A program made the position numbers and the translations under genes. From positions 1 to 64,000 of the forward strand of contig NZ_CAKXZT010000119.1 in the NCBI RefSeq assembly GCF_935825525.1: a DNA stretch of 64,000 bases, given 5' to 3'. Below are positions 42,693 to 51,303 of the stretch, in pieces (the first letter of the stretch is position 1; every line of letters begins with the position of its first letter). The notes below the pieces were generated by a model. It had not been told where the DNA came from, did not search any database, and saw only the letters and a list, made by a program, of their open reading frames with translations. Source of the DNA: Mesorhizobium escarrei. GTDB lineage: Bacteria; Pseudomonadota; Alphaproteobacteria; Rhizobiales; Rhizobiaceae.

Positions 42693-43379
42693 ATGGCTGC
42701 ACGATCCATCATCGCGCTTGTTTCCGTCGCCGAAGTGGTCGCAGCCGATCTCGCCGACCATCTCGAACGGCGCGGTCATGACGTGCGCGCAGTGCGGCAG
42801 CCGTGGGAGGCCGAATCCTTGCTTTCCGGGAAGGGCATAGATGTCGTCGTCGTCGGCGACAGCCTCAGCCAGGCGGAAGGGCGTGATCTGCTCAAGCGCC
42901 ATGGCGGCGAGGGCGGGCCGGATTTCATCCTGATCTGCCGGCCGGCCGATCTCGTCGACAAGGTGCTGGCGCTTGAACTCGGCGCCGCCGACGTCGTCGA
43001 GAGCCCGCTCAATGTCAGGGAACTCGCCGCCCGTATCGGCGGCTTGCTGGCACGGCGCGGCAGGAACGCCGGGGAATTGGTCGTGCTGGAGAACGCGACG
43101 GTCGACCTCCGGTCGGCCATGGTCATGCATCGCTCCGGCACGGAAGAACAATTGTCGCCGGGTCAGGTGGCGCTGCTCAGATTGTTCCTGGCCAGTCCGC
43201 GCAAGGTCTTGACGCGCGACGACATCATTGCCGCCGCGCCCGCCGAAAATGCCGATGCCTTCGATCGCTCGATCGATTCGCGCATCGTGCGGCTGCGCCG
43301 CAAGCTCGACACCGAAACCATCACCACCATACGTGGCGCCGGCTACCGGTTCGATCCGCCGACGCAGTTCGCCGACTGA
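42693..43379 (+). CDS. Winged-helix regulator with degenerate receiver
   Basis: Protein of about 228 residues built like an OmpR-family regulator but with a pseudo-receiver. The N-terminal acidic pair is replaced (IIALVSVAEVVAADLADHL), the phospho-acceptor position aligns with Gly in DVVVVGDSLSQ, and the usual KPF Lys is changed (AADVVESPLNVREL). The C-terminal DNA-binding part is intact: SPGQVALLRLFLASPRKVLTRDDI and DSRIVRLRRKLDTETITTIRGAGYRFDPP. It is divergent from the phospho-regulated OmpR gene, suggesting phosphorylation-independent control or heterodimer formation (inference). Start at 42693 after GGTGG; 42648 is an alternative. Confidence 0.8.
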   Translation: MAARSIIALVSVAEVVAADLADHLERRGHDVRAVRQPWEAESLLSGKGIDVVVVGDSLSQAEGRDLLKRHGGEGGPDFILICRPADLVDKVLALELGAADVVESPLNVRELAARIGGLLARRGRNAGELVVLENATVDLRSAMVMHRSGTEEQLSPGQVALLRLFLASPRKVLTRDDIIAAAPAENADAFDRSIDSRIVRLRRKLDTETITTIRGAGYRFDPPTQFAD

Positions 43380-43418
43380 GGCCGAGCCCCTCACCGTATT
43401 GTCCACAGGCCCAGGCGC

Positions 43419-43586
43419 TCAGCGCACGACAAGAAGCGATGGACCTGACGGCCTTTCGCTGCCCGCGATGAATTCGCTCGCATGAGCACGATCCCTAAGA
43501 AGCACGGTGGCGAGGCCGGCAAAGCCGAGCAGGCCCTGTGCGTAGAGCAGTGCGGAAAGCACCGAAGCTGCAAATTTCGTGTTCAT
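43419..43586 (-). CDS. Small exported or membrane protein
   Basis: Possible gene of 55 residues, MNTKFAASVLSALLYAQGLL followed by GFAGLATVLLRDRAHASEFI. The N terminus looks like a signal peptide or single membrane helix. GGGGAC precedes the ATG at 43586. Long GC-rich hairpins lie upstream. Family not recognised. Confidence 0.55.
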   Translation of the reverse strand: MNTKFAASVLSALLYAQGLLGFAGLATVLLRDRAHASEFIAGSERPSGPSLLVVR

Positions 43587-43618
43587 CGTTTTCGTCCCCA
43601 AATTTGGTTTTAGGTTCG

Positions 43619-43678
43619 CTTCAGGGAAACCCCCGAAGTGCCCGCGCCGCCAGCGGAGCCCCCCGTTGCGGCGCGGGC
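43619..43678. other. GC-rich hairpin pair in the leader of the small gene
   Basis: An imperfect stem (CTTCAGGG with CCCCCGAAG, 43620-43638) abuts a perfect 11-bp stem, GCCCGCGCCGC (43640-43650) with GCGGCGCGGGC (43668-43678). No T run follows on either strand. It could be an RNA regulatory structure in the 5' leader of the minus-strand gene, or a dispersed element. Confidence 0.4.
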
Positions 43679-43851
43679 CTTCGGTCCTCACGGCTGCAAG
43701 TTGCCGGAGGTGCCGCGCATCTTCTTCAGCCCAAAACCGACCCGCCAGAGGGCCTTGAGCCGGTTATGCGCAGGCTGGACACGATCTAGACCGTGGCGAA
43801 AAACAGTGCGGCATGCAGCGTCGAAACTTCGCCTGAAGTCATCCCCGCAAG

Positions 43852-44013
43852 CTAGGTCGTCTGGCTGCCGGCGAAGGTGCCGGCGCCGCCAATAAACGCT
43901 GCGGCAATGCTTATCCTGAACAGCCGGGAGATCGCGTTCGACTGATGTTCATCTTCGTTTGTGCCGGCTGTTTTCGTTGGGTCAACTTTGCGGGTGGCCT
44001 GTATCCAGATCAT
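43852..44013 (-). CDS. Doubtful small membrane protein
   Basis: A frame of about 53 residues ending in a hydrophobic segment ISRLFRISIAAAFIGGAGTF. Ribosome binding site weak. The rest of the 730-bp stretch from 43587 to 44314 holds the hairpins described and no better gene. Confidence 0.25.
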   Translation of the reverse strand: MIWIQATRKVDPTKTAGTNEDEHQSNAISRLFRISIAAAFIGGAGTFAGSQTT

Positions 44014-44314
44014 GCCGCTCGAGTCCGCGCTTTGTTGCCGATTGGTTTCGAGCCAAGTTTCTTTCCAATGAGCGAAACCGCGCTTTCGACTCGGAGATGG
44101 CACTGCCGTGCGCAGGGCCGGCTCAGCTCAACCCCGAGGGCGTTGCCCCAAGGTTATGCCCCTGCGAAACCCTCGGATCGGCTTCCGGCCGTTAACCAGA
44201 GCAAACAGATACGAAACAGAAACGTCCGCCGCGCGAAATCAATTCGAAACGTGACCCAACGACAAGCCAGTCATCGAATTGGAGTCGGCCATGCCCGGCA
44301 GACAGGGGGATATC

Positions 44315-44788
44315 ATGTACACTGCCATTTCCGCCAAGCTCATCAACATCGCTGCCGCCGTCACCGCGGGCACGGTTCTTCTGTTCGGCGCCGGCAACGG
44401 CGTTGCCCATGCCGCCAATCGGGCCGCCAATCAGATCGTGGCGCGGATTTCGCTTTCGCAGCAGACGATGGAAGTCCTCGTCGACGGGCGGCCGACCTTC
44501 GCGTGGAAAGTCTCGACCGGCGGCAAGGGGCATGTCACCCCGACCGGCTCGTTCAAGCCGACCCGCATGCACCAGATGTGGTATTCGAGGAAATATGACA
44601 ACGCGCCGATGCCGCATTGGGTCTTCTTCAAGGGTGGCTACGCTGTACATGCGACCAATTTCGTCAAGCGCCTGGGACGGCCGGCCTCGCATGGCTGCGT
44701 GCGGCTGCATCCGGACAACGCCGCCGATTTCTACCAGCTTGTCGAGATTTTCGGTCCGGCCAACACCCGGATCGTCATCATCAAATAG
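44315..44788 (+). CDS. L,D-transpeptidase (YkuD domain)
   Basis: Exported peptidoglycan cross-linking enzyme of about 157 residues. A signal peptide (MYTAISAKLINIAAAVTAGT to AHA-ANRA) precedes a YkuD domain: ISLSQQTMEVLVDGRPTFAW, STGGKGHVTPTGSFKP, and the catalytic His...SHGC-V-R-L motif (VHATNFVKRLGRPASHGCVR). The catalytic Cys is present. GGGGGATATC precedes the ATG at 44315. Envelope remodelling by 3-3 cross-links is the family role. A bidirectional terminator follows. Confidence 0.9.
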   Translation: MYTAISAKLINIAAAVTAGTVLLFGAGNGVAHAANRAANQIVARISLSQQTMEVLVDGRPTFAWKVSTGGKGHVTPTGSFKPTRMHQMWYSRKYDNAPMPHWVFFKGGYAVHATNFVKRLGRPASHGCVRLHPDNAADFYQLVEIFGPANTRIVIIK

Positions 44789-44844
44789 ATAGCCAAGATG
44801 ATCCGCTTTTATAGATACGTTGCGGTCGGACATCACTGCCCAAG

Positions 44845-44870
44845 AAAAGGCCGGAAATTTCCGGCCTTTT
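44845..44870. terminator. Bidirectional terminator
   Basis: A perfect 26-bp palindrome (AAAAGGCCGGAAA and its complement) with A run before and T run after lies between the convergent L,D-transpeptidase and RND pump genes, 5 bp from the pump stop codon. Confidence 0.85.
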
Positions 44871-44875
44871 GTCAA

Positions 44876-47800
44876 TCAATCAACCGGTGCCGGCATCAGC
44901 TTCGGGTCCGGCTTCTCGGCGTGATGCGGCAGGTCCTTGCTGGCAATGAAGGTGTAGAACATCGGCACCACGAACAGGGTGAACATGGTCCCCACCAGAA
45001 TGCCGGTGAAGATCACCAAGCCCATCGAATAGCGCGCCGCCGCGCCGGCGCCGCTGGAGATGATCAGCGGCACCACGCCGAGCGCCATCGCCGCCGTCGT
45101 CATCAGGATCGGCCTTAGCCGCACTCTGGCCGAGGCGACGATCGCATCACGCCGTCGCATCCCATGGAGCTCGCGCTGCTGGTTGGCGAACTCGACCAGA
45201 AGAATGCCGTGCTTGGTGATCAGACCGATCAGCGTGATCAGGCCGACCTGCGTGTAGATGTTGAGCGTTCCCAGCCCCAGATTGAGCGGCACGATTGCGC
45301 CGAAGATCGACAGCGGCACCGACATCATGATGATCAGCGGATCGCGGAAGCTTTCGAACTGCGCCGCCAGCACCAGATAGATGACGAGAACGGCTGCCGC
45401 GAAGGCGATGATGATCGTGTAGCCCTGTTCCTTCTCCTGCCGCGACTGGCCGGTATAGTCGATGAAGAACGTGTCGGGCAGGCTTTCCCTGGCGATGTCC
45501 TCGATGGTCCTCAGCCCGTCGCCGGTGGTCAGGGTGGGCAATGGCAGAGCGGAAATCGTGGCGGAGTTCAACTGGTTGAACTGCTCGATCACGGCTGGCG
45601 AGGCGTTGGTCGAGATCTTCACCACCGCCGAGAGCGGCACCATCTCGCCCGAAGCACTGCGCACGAAATACTCGGCCAGCTTTTCAGGGTTGTCGCGGAA
45701 GTTCTGCGGCACCTGCGGGATGATGTCGTAGCTGTTGGATTCGCGGTCGAACTGCGCCACTTCGGCGCCGCCGACCAGGAGGGTCAGCGTCCGGCCGATG
45801 TCGGCGATCGGCAGGTTGAGCGCCGCGGCACGGTCGCGGTCGATCGTCACCGTCACTTGAGGCGCATCGAAGGACATCGAATTCTGCACGGCGAGGAAGC
45901 GACCGGAGGCCTGCGCCTTGTTCTTGATGTCCTCGGCCGCCTCGAACACCTGGGAGGCATCGCCGGTCGAGCGCACCACCATGGTCACCGGCAGGCCGCC
46001 GCCGGAGCCGGGCAGTGTCGGCGGGGCGAAGACGAAAGCCTCGACGCCCGCCACCTTGGCAAGGCGGGCGGTGATGTCTTCCTGAAGTTCCTTCGAGCTG
46101 CGCGCGCGCTCGGCCCAGTCCTTGAATGCGAAGCCGACGAAGGCGTTGTTCGTCGGGCCTTGGAACGCGACGGCGGAGAACCGCGCCCTGGTTTCGGGGA
46201 TGTCGTTCATCAGCCCGAGAATCTGGTTCACATAGGTCTCGGTGTAGTCCGACGTGGCATAGCGCGGCGCATTCACAATCGACAGCAGGAAACCTTGGTC
46301 TTCTTCCGGCGCCAGTTCGCTCGCGGTCTTGGTGAACATGAAGCCGGTCGTGGCGACCAGTGAGATGACGATCATCAGCGTCACCGGGCGGTATTTCAAC
46401 GAGCCGCTGACCAGCCGCTCATAGATGTTTTCGACGCGCCCGAACGTGCTGTCGACAATACGCTGGAAGCGGCTGTGCGAGCCGGCCCTCAGGATGCGTG
46501 CCGACATCATCGGCGTGACGGTGAGGGCAACGACACCCGAAAGCACCACCGAGCCGGCAAGTGTCACCGCGAATTCGCGAAACAGTGCGCCGGTCAGGCC
46601 GCCGGTGAAGGCCAGCGGCGCGAACACGGCGGCCAGCGTTATCGTCATGGCGATGACGGCGGATGAGATCTCCCGCATGCCGTTGAAGGCCGCCTGCATC
46701 GGCGACAAACCGTCTTCCTCCATGTGGCGGTGAATGTTTTCCACCACCACGATGGCATCGTCGACGACGAGGCCGATCGCCAGCACCATGGCCAGCAACG
46801 ACAAAAGATTGATCGAATAGCCCAGCGTAAACAGCAGAAAGCAGACGCCGATCAGCGACAGCGGAATGGTCACGATCGGCATCAGCACCGAGCGGAACGA
46901 GCCGAGGAAGAGCAGGATGACGACGATGACGATGGCGACCGCTTCGCCGATGGTCTTGAACACCTCCTCGATCGAGGCGCTGATCTGCTCGGTCGAATCG
47001 TAGACGATCTCGATCGTCATGCCTTGCGGCAGCGTCTCCTGGATCGTCGGCACGATTTCGTGGATCGCCTCCGCCGTCGTCAGCGGATTGGCGGCCGGCG
47101 TCGGGAAGATGGCGAGAAAGATGCCGGGCTTGCCGTTGAAAGTGACCCTGGTGTCGGTGTTCGCCGCGGCGAGCTCGACGCGCGCCACGTCACGCAGCCG
47201 CACCACATTGCCGTCTGTCGAACGAAGCGGAAGAGCGGCGAAAGCCTCCGGCGTCTGCAGCGTTGAGCGGACGGTGATCGAGGAGGCGACGTACTCGTTT
47301 TCGGTATTGCCGGGTGCTGAAAGGAAATTCGATGCGTTGATGGCGGTCAGCACGTCCGACGCCGTTACGCCGCGCGCCGCCAGTTTGATCGGGTCAATCC
47401 AGACGCGCATCGAATATTCGGCGGCCCCGAAAATCTGCACGTCGGCGACACCCTCGACCGTCGACATGCGCGGCCGCACGACGCGCTCGATATATTCGGT
47501 GAGCTGTTCCGGCGTCATGTTCGGATTCTGCATCGAGATATACATCATCGCGAACTGCTCGCCGGTGCCCTTGACGATCACCGGGTCTTCAGCCTCGTCC
47601 GGCAGGTCGCCGCGCACGCTTTGTACCTTCGACAAGACTTCGTTCAGCGCGACGTCGGGGTTGGAGCCGAGTTTCATCTGCACCGTCACGGTGCTTGAGG
47701 ACGGCCGGCTCGCTGACGTGACGTAATCGATGTTTTCGGTCGAAGCGACGGCACGGGCGATCGGCGCGGAAATGAACCCCTGGATCAGGTCGGCGCTGGC

Positions 47801-47959
47801 GCCGGGATAGGCCGTGGTGATCGTGATGGCCGTTTCTTCGACCTCCGGATACTGCCGGATCGAGAGGCTGAAGATGCCCTGGAAACCCAGAAGCAGGATC
47901 ATCAAAGCGAGCACGGTCGAAAGGACCGGACGGCGAATGAAGATGTCGGAGAAGCTCAT
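44876..47959 (-). CDS. RND-family efflux pump inner-membrane transporter
   Basis: Proton-driven transporter of 1027 residues, AcrB/MdtB-type (HAE1). N terminus MSFSDIFIRRPVLSTVLALM, GYSINLLSLLAMVLAIGLVVDDAIVVVENIHR contains the paired Asp of the proton relay, and the pattern recurs in the second half (VLVIYLVLAAQFESFRDPLI, NIYTQVGLITLIGLITKHGILLVEFAN). It overlaps the adaptor gene by 4 bp. No outer-membrane factor gene is adjacent, so a shared TolC-type channel is likely. Exports drugs or toxic metabolites; substrate unknown. Confidence 0.93.
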   Translation of the reverse strand: MSFSDIFIRRPVLSTVLALMILLLGFQGIFSLSIRQYPEVEETAITITTAYPGASADLIQGFISAPIARAVASTENIDYVTSASRPSSSTVTVQMKLGSNPDVALNEVLSKVQSVRGDLPDEAEDPVIVKGTGEQFAMMYISMQNPNMTPEQLTEYIERVVRPRMSTVEGVADVQIFGAAEYSMRVWIDPIKLAARGVTASDVLTAINASNFLSAPGNTENEYVASSITVRSTLQTPEAFAALPLRSTDGNVVRLRDVARVELAAANTDTRVTFNGKPGIFLAIFPTPAANPLTTAEAIHEIVPTIQETLPQGMTIEIVYDSTEQISASIEEVFKTIGEAVAIVIVVILLFLGSFRSVLMPIVTIPLSLIGVCFLLFTLGYSINLLSLLAMVLAIGLVVDDAIVVVENIHRHMEEDGLSPMQAAFNGMREISSAVIAMTITLAAVFAPLAFTGGLTGALFREFAVTLAGSVVLSGVVALTVTPMMSARILRAGSHSRFQRIVDSTFGRVENIYERLVSGSLKYRPVTLMIVISLVATTGFMFTKTASELAPEEDQGFLLSIVNAPRYATSDYTETYVNQILGLMNDIPETRARFSAVAFQGPTNNAFVGFAFKDWAERARSSKELQEDITARLAKVAGVEAFVFAPPTLPGSGGGLPVTMVVRSTGDASQVFEAAEDIKNKAQASGRFLAVQNSMSFDAPQVTVTIDRDRAAALNLPIADIGRTLTLLVGGAEVAQFDRESNSYDIIPQVPQNFRDNPEKLAEYFVRSASGEMVPLSAVVKISTNASPAVIEQFNQLNSATISALPLPTLTTGDGLRTIEDIARESLPDTFFIDYTGQSRQEKEQGYTIIIAFAAAVLVIYLVLAAQFESFRDPLIIMMSVPLSIFGAIVPLNLGLGTLNIYTQVGLITLIGLITKHGILLVEFANQQRELHGMRRRDAIVASARVRLRPILMTTAAMALGVVPLIISSGAGAAARYSMGLVIFTGILVGTMFTLFVVPMFYTFIASKDLPHHAEKPDPKLMPAPVD

Positions 47960-49221
47960 TTCTGGGCTGCCTGCTGGTTTGCCGGCTTGGTCGGGTCGAT
48001 GGTGTTGTCGACGGCAACGGACATGCCGGCGGAAAGGCGGTTCTGGCCGGCGGTAACGACTTCGTCGCCAGGGGCGATGCCTTCCAGGATCTCAACCAGG
48101 CCGGCATTGCGACGGCCTGGCTTGACGAACACCTGGGCGAGCACGAGCTGCGGCTTCTGTTCTTCCGCCGTCGGCTCGGCCGGCGCAGCAGCGGGTTTTT
48201 CCTCGGGTTTTGCCGCGGGCGCTTCAGCCGCGGGCTTTGCACTATCCGTGGCGGGCGTTTCTTCAGGGCTGGCCGCGGCGGCAGGGGCGGCGGCGGCGTC
48301 GGCGGCGGGCTTTGCCGGACGCACCACAAAGACGAAGTCGCCGTAGAGGCTGGAGGTCAGCGCAGTCTGCGGCACCGTCAGCACATTGTTTTCCTCGGGC
48401 AGTTCGACGCGCACCTGCACGAACTGGCCAGGGGTCAGCTTGCCTTCGGGGTTGGCGACCTCGGCCCTGACCGTCACCAGCCGGCTGGCCGGGTCGATCT
48501 TCGGGTCGATACCGCGAATGGTGCCGGTGAACGGCAACTCGCCGTCACCAATGCCCAGCCGCACCGTCTGGCCGATCTTCAGCAGCGGAAGCTGCTGTTC
48601 GGGAACCGAGAAATCGGCCCGCATCGTCTCCAGATCCTGCAGTGTCGCTACGGAAGTGCCGGGTGAGAGATACTGGCCGAGGTCAATCCTCGGGATACCC
48701 ACGGTGCCGCTGAAGGGCGCGGTCAGCAGCTTCTGCTCGAGCACCGCCTGCAGCCTGTTGACCTGCGAAGTGGAAGCCGATGCGGCTGCCCGCGCCGAGT
48801 CGAGCGTCGATTCCGAGCCGACACCGCGTTTCTGCAATTCAAGGGCGCGTGTCATCGCCGTCTGGTCGAGCGCTGCTTGCGCCTTCGTCGCTTCGAGATC
48901 GGCGCGTTCGGCGGCATCGTCGAGCTGAAGGAGACCCGCGTTGGCTTCAACCTTCTGATTGGCGTGAAACAGGATGTCCTTGACGATGCCGGCGGTTTCG
49001 ACGGTCAGATCGACGCCGCGGACCGCACTGACAGTGCCGATCGCCTCGACGCCCGGCGTCCATTCCGTCGGCTTGACGATCATCGTCGACACGGTCGCGG
49101 CAGGGGGCTTCATCGTGGCGAAGAACTGCTGCATTGCATTGTCGCGGAACAAGTTGAAGCCGACGATGCCGCCGCAGACCAGCACGAGCAGAACGAAGGC
49201 GATGATGAAGCGCTTGATCAC
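47956..49221 (-). CDS. RND efflux periplasmic adaptor (membrane fusion protein)
   Basis: Adaptor of 421 residues. One N-terminal membrane helix (FIIAFVLLVLVCGGIVGF), lipoyl/hairpin region (LTVETAGIVKDILFHANQKVEANAGLL) and beta-barrel (GTIRGIDPKIDPASRLVTVRAEV, LTPGQFVQVRVELPEENNVL). Oddity: about 60 residues of Ala/Pro/Glu-rich low complexity (EETPATDSAKPAAEAPAAKP and similar) interrupt the C-terminal membrane-proximal domain at about 300-365, beyond the usual length of the family. Its start is divergent from the TetR gene with an operator in between. Confidence 0.92.
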   Translation of the reverse strand: MIKRFIIAFVLLVLVCGGIVGFNLFRDNAMQQFFATMKPPAATVSTMIVKPTEWTPGVEAIGTVSAVRGVDLTVETAGIVKDILFHANQKVEANAGLLQLDDAAERADLEATKAQAALDQTAMTRALELQKRGVGSESTLDSARAAASASTSQVNRLQAVLEQKLLTAPFSGTVGIPRIDLGQYLSPGTSVATLQDLETMRADFSVPEQQLPLLKIGQTVRLGIGDGELPFTGTIRGIDPKIDPASRLVTVRAEVANPEGKLTPGQFVQVRVELPEENNVLTVPQTALTSSLYGDFVFVVRPAKPAADAAAAPAAAASPEETPATDSAKPAAEAPAAKPEEKPAAAPAEPTAEEQKPQLVLAQVFVKPGRRNAGLVEILEGIAPGDEVVTAGQNRLSAGMSVAVDNTIDPTKPANQQAAQK

Positions 49222-49317
49222 GAACAGTCCCCTTGGCCATGGCCCGGCTTAACAGTCGGATGACCCAAACACATACCTGTGACTGGTCCCGATTTCAAAT
49301 GACGGCGACCTTACTGT

Positions 49318-49331
49318 ACCGTCTGGACGGT
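49318..49331. promoter_or_regulatory. Operator for the RND pump repressor
   Basis: ACCGTCTGGACGGT, a perfect 6+6 palindrome with a TG centre, lies in the gap between the adaptor and the TetR gene, where a local repressor should bind both promoters. Confidence 0.65.
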
Positions 49332-49372
49332 GTTGTCAATTCCGCCTAGGCTAATGTATTGGAGAGGGATTG

Positions 49373-49909
49373 ATGAAAACCCGAAGAACGAATTCGCGCG
49401 ACAGGATACTCGCCGCCGCCGCCGATGTGGCACGCGAGACAGGGCCCGGCAGCCTGTCGCTGGACGCCGTCGCCAGCCGTGCCGGAGTGTCGAAAGGCGG
49501 CTTGCTGTACAATTTCCCGACCAAGGCGAAACTGATGCAGGCGCTGGTTGAGGATTATCTGCGCGCCTTCGAGCAGGCGCTGGACGCGGCCCGCACTGCC
49601 GGCGTGAGCGGCGAGAGCCCGCTTGCGACCTACATCAAGCTTTCGGCCGAACATGCCGCGGAATCGAAACCGTCAGCTTCCTGGATATTTTCGGCAATCG
49701 CCGAGGATCCCGATTTCCTGACGCCGATAAAAGCGTTCAGGCGGCAGGTTTTCGAGCGCCTCAAGGGGGAGACGCCGGACCTCAAGGCGCTGCTGGTCTG
49801 CTACCTCGCCATCGAAGGACTTCGCAGCATGAATCTGTTCGATTCGGACGTCCTATCAAAAGACGAACGTCGGTTGCTGGTATCCTCCTTGTTGGAGATT
49901 GCGGGATAG
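49373..49909 (+). CDS. TetR-family repressor of the RND pump
   Basis: Repressor of 178 residues. HTH: RDRILAAAADVARETGPGSL to SRAGVSKGGLLYNFPTKAKLMQALV (residues about 8-60), followed by an all-helical ligand domain of the TetR_C_37/AcrR-like type. GGAGAGGG precedes the ATG at 49373. Divergent from the adaptor-pump operon; by position it represses that operon and itself. Confidence 0.88.
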   Translation: MKTRRTNSRDRILAAAADVARETGPGSLSLDAVASRAGVSKGGLLYNFPTKAKLMQALVEDYLRAFEQALDAARTAGVSGESPLATYIKLSAEHAAESKPSASWIFSAIAEDPDFLTPIKAFRRQVFERLKGETPDLKALLVCYLAIEGLRSMNLFDSDVLSKDERRLLVSSLLEIAG

Positions 49910-50125
49910 ATTGCTGCGCAGGCCGGGCGCAGCACCTGCGGCAGGACAGATCGCCGGAACGACCTTGATGCCTGCCCGTCACCGCCGCTGCGTTACGGGA
50001 AAACCTGATCTCGCAGGCCGGCTGCATCATTGTCATGGCCAGATTTCCAACGTATTGGCCGCCGGGTGCCGCAACGGCCGCGCGAGCCATCGGCGCATGA
50101 CGAAAGCTAAGACGATTGGTGAAGC

Positions 50126-51184
50126 ATGAGCGAAATCAGGGTGGAAGGTCTCACCAAGCGGTTCAACGAAACCGCCGCGCTGAACGCCGTTTCGCTCGAC
50201 TTTGCGGCGGGCTCCTTCACTGCGCTGCTCGGCCCGTCCGGTTGCGGCAAGACCACGATGCTGAGGCTTATCGCCGGCTTCGAGGCGCCCAGCGAAGGTC
50301 GCGTGCTGTTTGGCGACGAATTGATGGCCGATCCGCAGCGGCAGGTGCCGCCGGAAGCGCGCGGCGTTGGTGTCGTCTTCCAGTCCTATGCGCTATGGCC
50401 GCATATGGATGTCGGCGAAAACGTCGCCTATCCGCTGAAGGCCCGGCATGTCAAACGGAGCGAGATCGCCGGCCGTGTTGGCGCGGTTCTCGATATGGTC
50501 GGGCTCAACGGATTTGAAAGCCGCCGTATCGAGGAACTGTCCGGCGGCCAGCGCCAGCGCGTGGCGCTGGCGCGCTGCCTCGTTGCCGACGCCAGGATCA
50601 TCCTGTTCGACGAACCGCTCGCCAATCTCGACATGCATTTGCGCTCTTCGATGGTCGACGCGTTTCGCGACATCCACCGCCGCACCGGCGCCACCATCGT
50701 CTACGTCACCCACGACCAGGCCGAGGCCCTGGCGCTGGCCGACCGCGTCGCCATCATGAGCCGAGGCAAGGTGCTGCAGGCGGCGGCGCCGCAGGAGGTT
50801 TATCGCGCGCCGGCCAATGCCGCTGTTGCCGGCTTCGTTGGGCGGGGATCCATCGTTTCGGGCTTCGTGGTCGATCAGGCCGCAGGGACCGCGACAGTCG
50901 ACTTAGCAGGGCATCGCTTCTCGGTGCGAACCGCCGGAAGCCCATTAGGAGCGGTCAAGGTGTTGCTGCGGCCGGAAGCGCTGCGGATTTCACCTGAGGG
51001 CATGCCGGCGGCGGTGCTCGACAGCATCTATCGCGGTCCGGTCCATGAGGTGCGGCTGGCCTTGCTGACGCCGCCAGGACAGGGCCGGGGACAGGAATTG
51101 TTGATCGACAGTACCGAGGCAGTCACGGCCGGCCAGAGAGTGCACGTTTCCGCCTCGGACGCCTGGATAATTCCAGGAGCCTGA
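50126..51184 (+). CDS. ABC transporter ATP-binding protein (iron/2-AEP/thiamine class)
   Basis: ATPase of 352 residues. Walker A LLGPSGCGKTTMLRL, Q-loop VFQSYALWPHMDV, signature LSGGQRQRVALARCL, Walker B IILFDEPLANLDMHLR, switch His VTHDQAEALALADR, and a C-terminal regulatory TOBE domain (AVKVLLRPEALRISPEG). It belongs to the FbpC/PotA/PhnT class. It is convergent with the permease gene at 51304, with a dispersed repeat between, so it is not co-transcribed with its likely partners. Confidence 0.88.
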   Translation: MSEIRVEGLTKRFNETAALNAVSLDFAAGSFTALLGPSGCGKTTMLRLIAGFEAPSEGRVLFGDELMADPQRQVPPEARGVGVVFQSYALWPHMDVGENVAYPLKARHVKRSEIAGRVGAVLDMVGLNGFESRRIEELSGGQRQRVALARCLVADARIILFDEPLANLDMHLRSSMVDAFRDIHRRTGATIVYVTHDQAEALALADRVAIMSRGKVLQAAAPQEVYRAPANAAVAGFVGRGSIVSGFVVDQAAGTATVDLAGHRFSVRTAGSPLGAVKVLLRPEALRISPEGMPAAVLDSIYRGPVHEVRLALLTPPGQGRGQELLIDSTEAVTAGQRVHVSASDAWIIPGA

Positions 51185-51186
51185 AC

Positions 51187-51288
51187 CAAGCGCGTCGCGG
51201 GATCGTGCGACACGCTTTCAGTCGCTGTTTTATGCATGTCGTCGTCCCAAAACCGCTGCGCACCCCCGGCTCAAGCCGAGGGCATGCT
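51187..51288 (+). repeat. Dispersed intergenic repeat family 2, copy 2
   Basis: Shares AAAACCGCTGCGCACCC, TCAAG...GAGGGCATGCT and the upstream GCGTCGCG...GCGTTT/GCTTTC features with 21138-21246. Fills the 119-bp gap between the convergent ATPase and permease genes. Confidence 0.6.
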
Positions 51289-51303
51289 GTTGGGCGACAC
51301 GCA

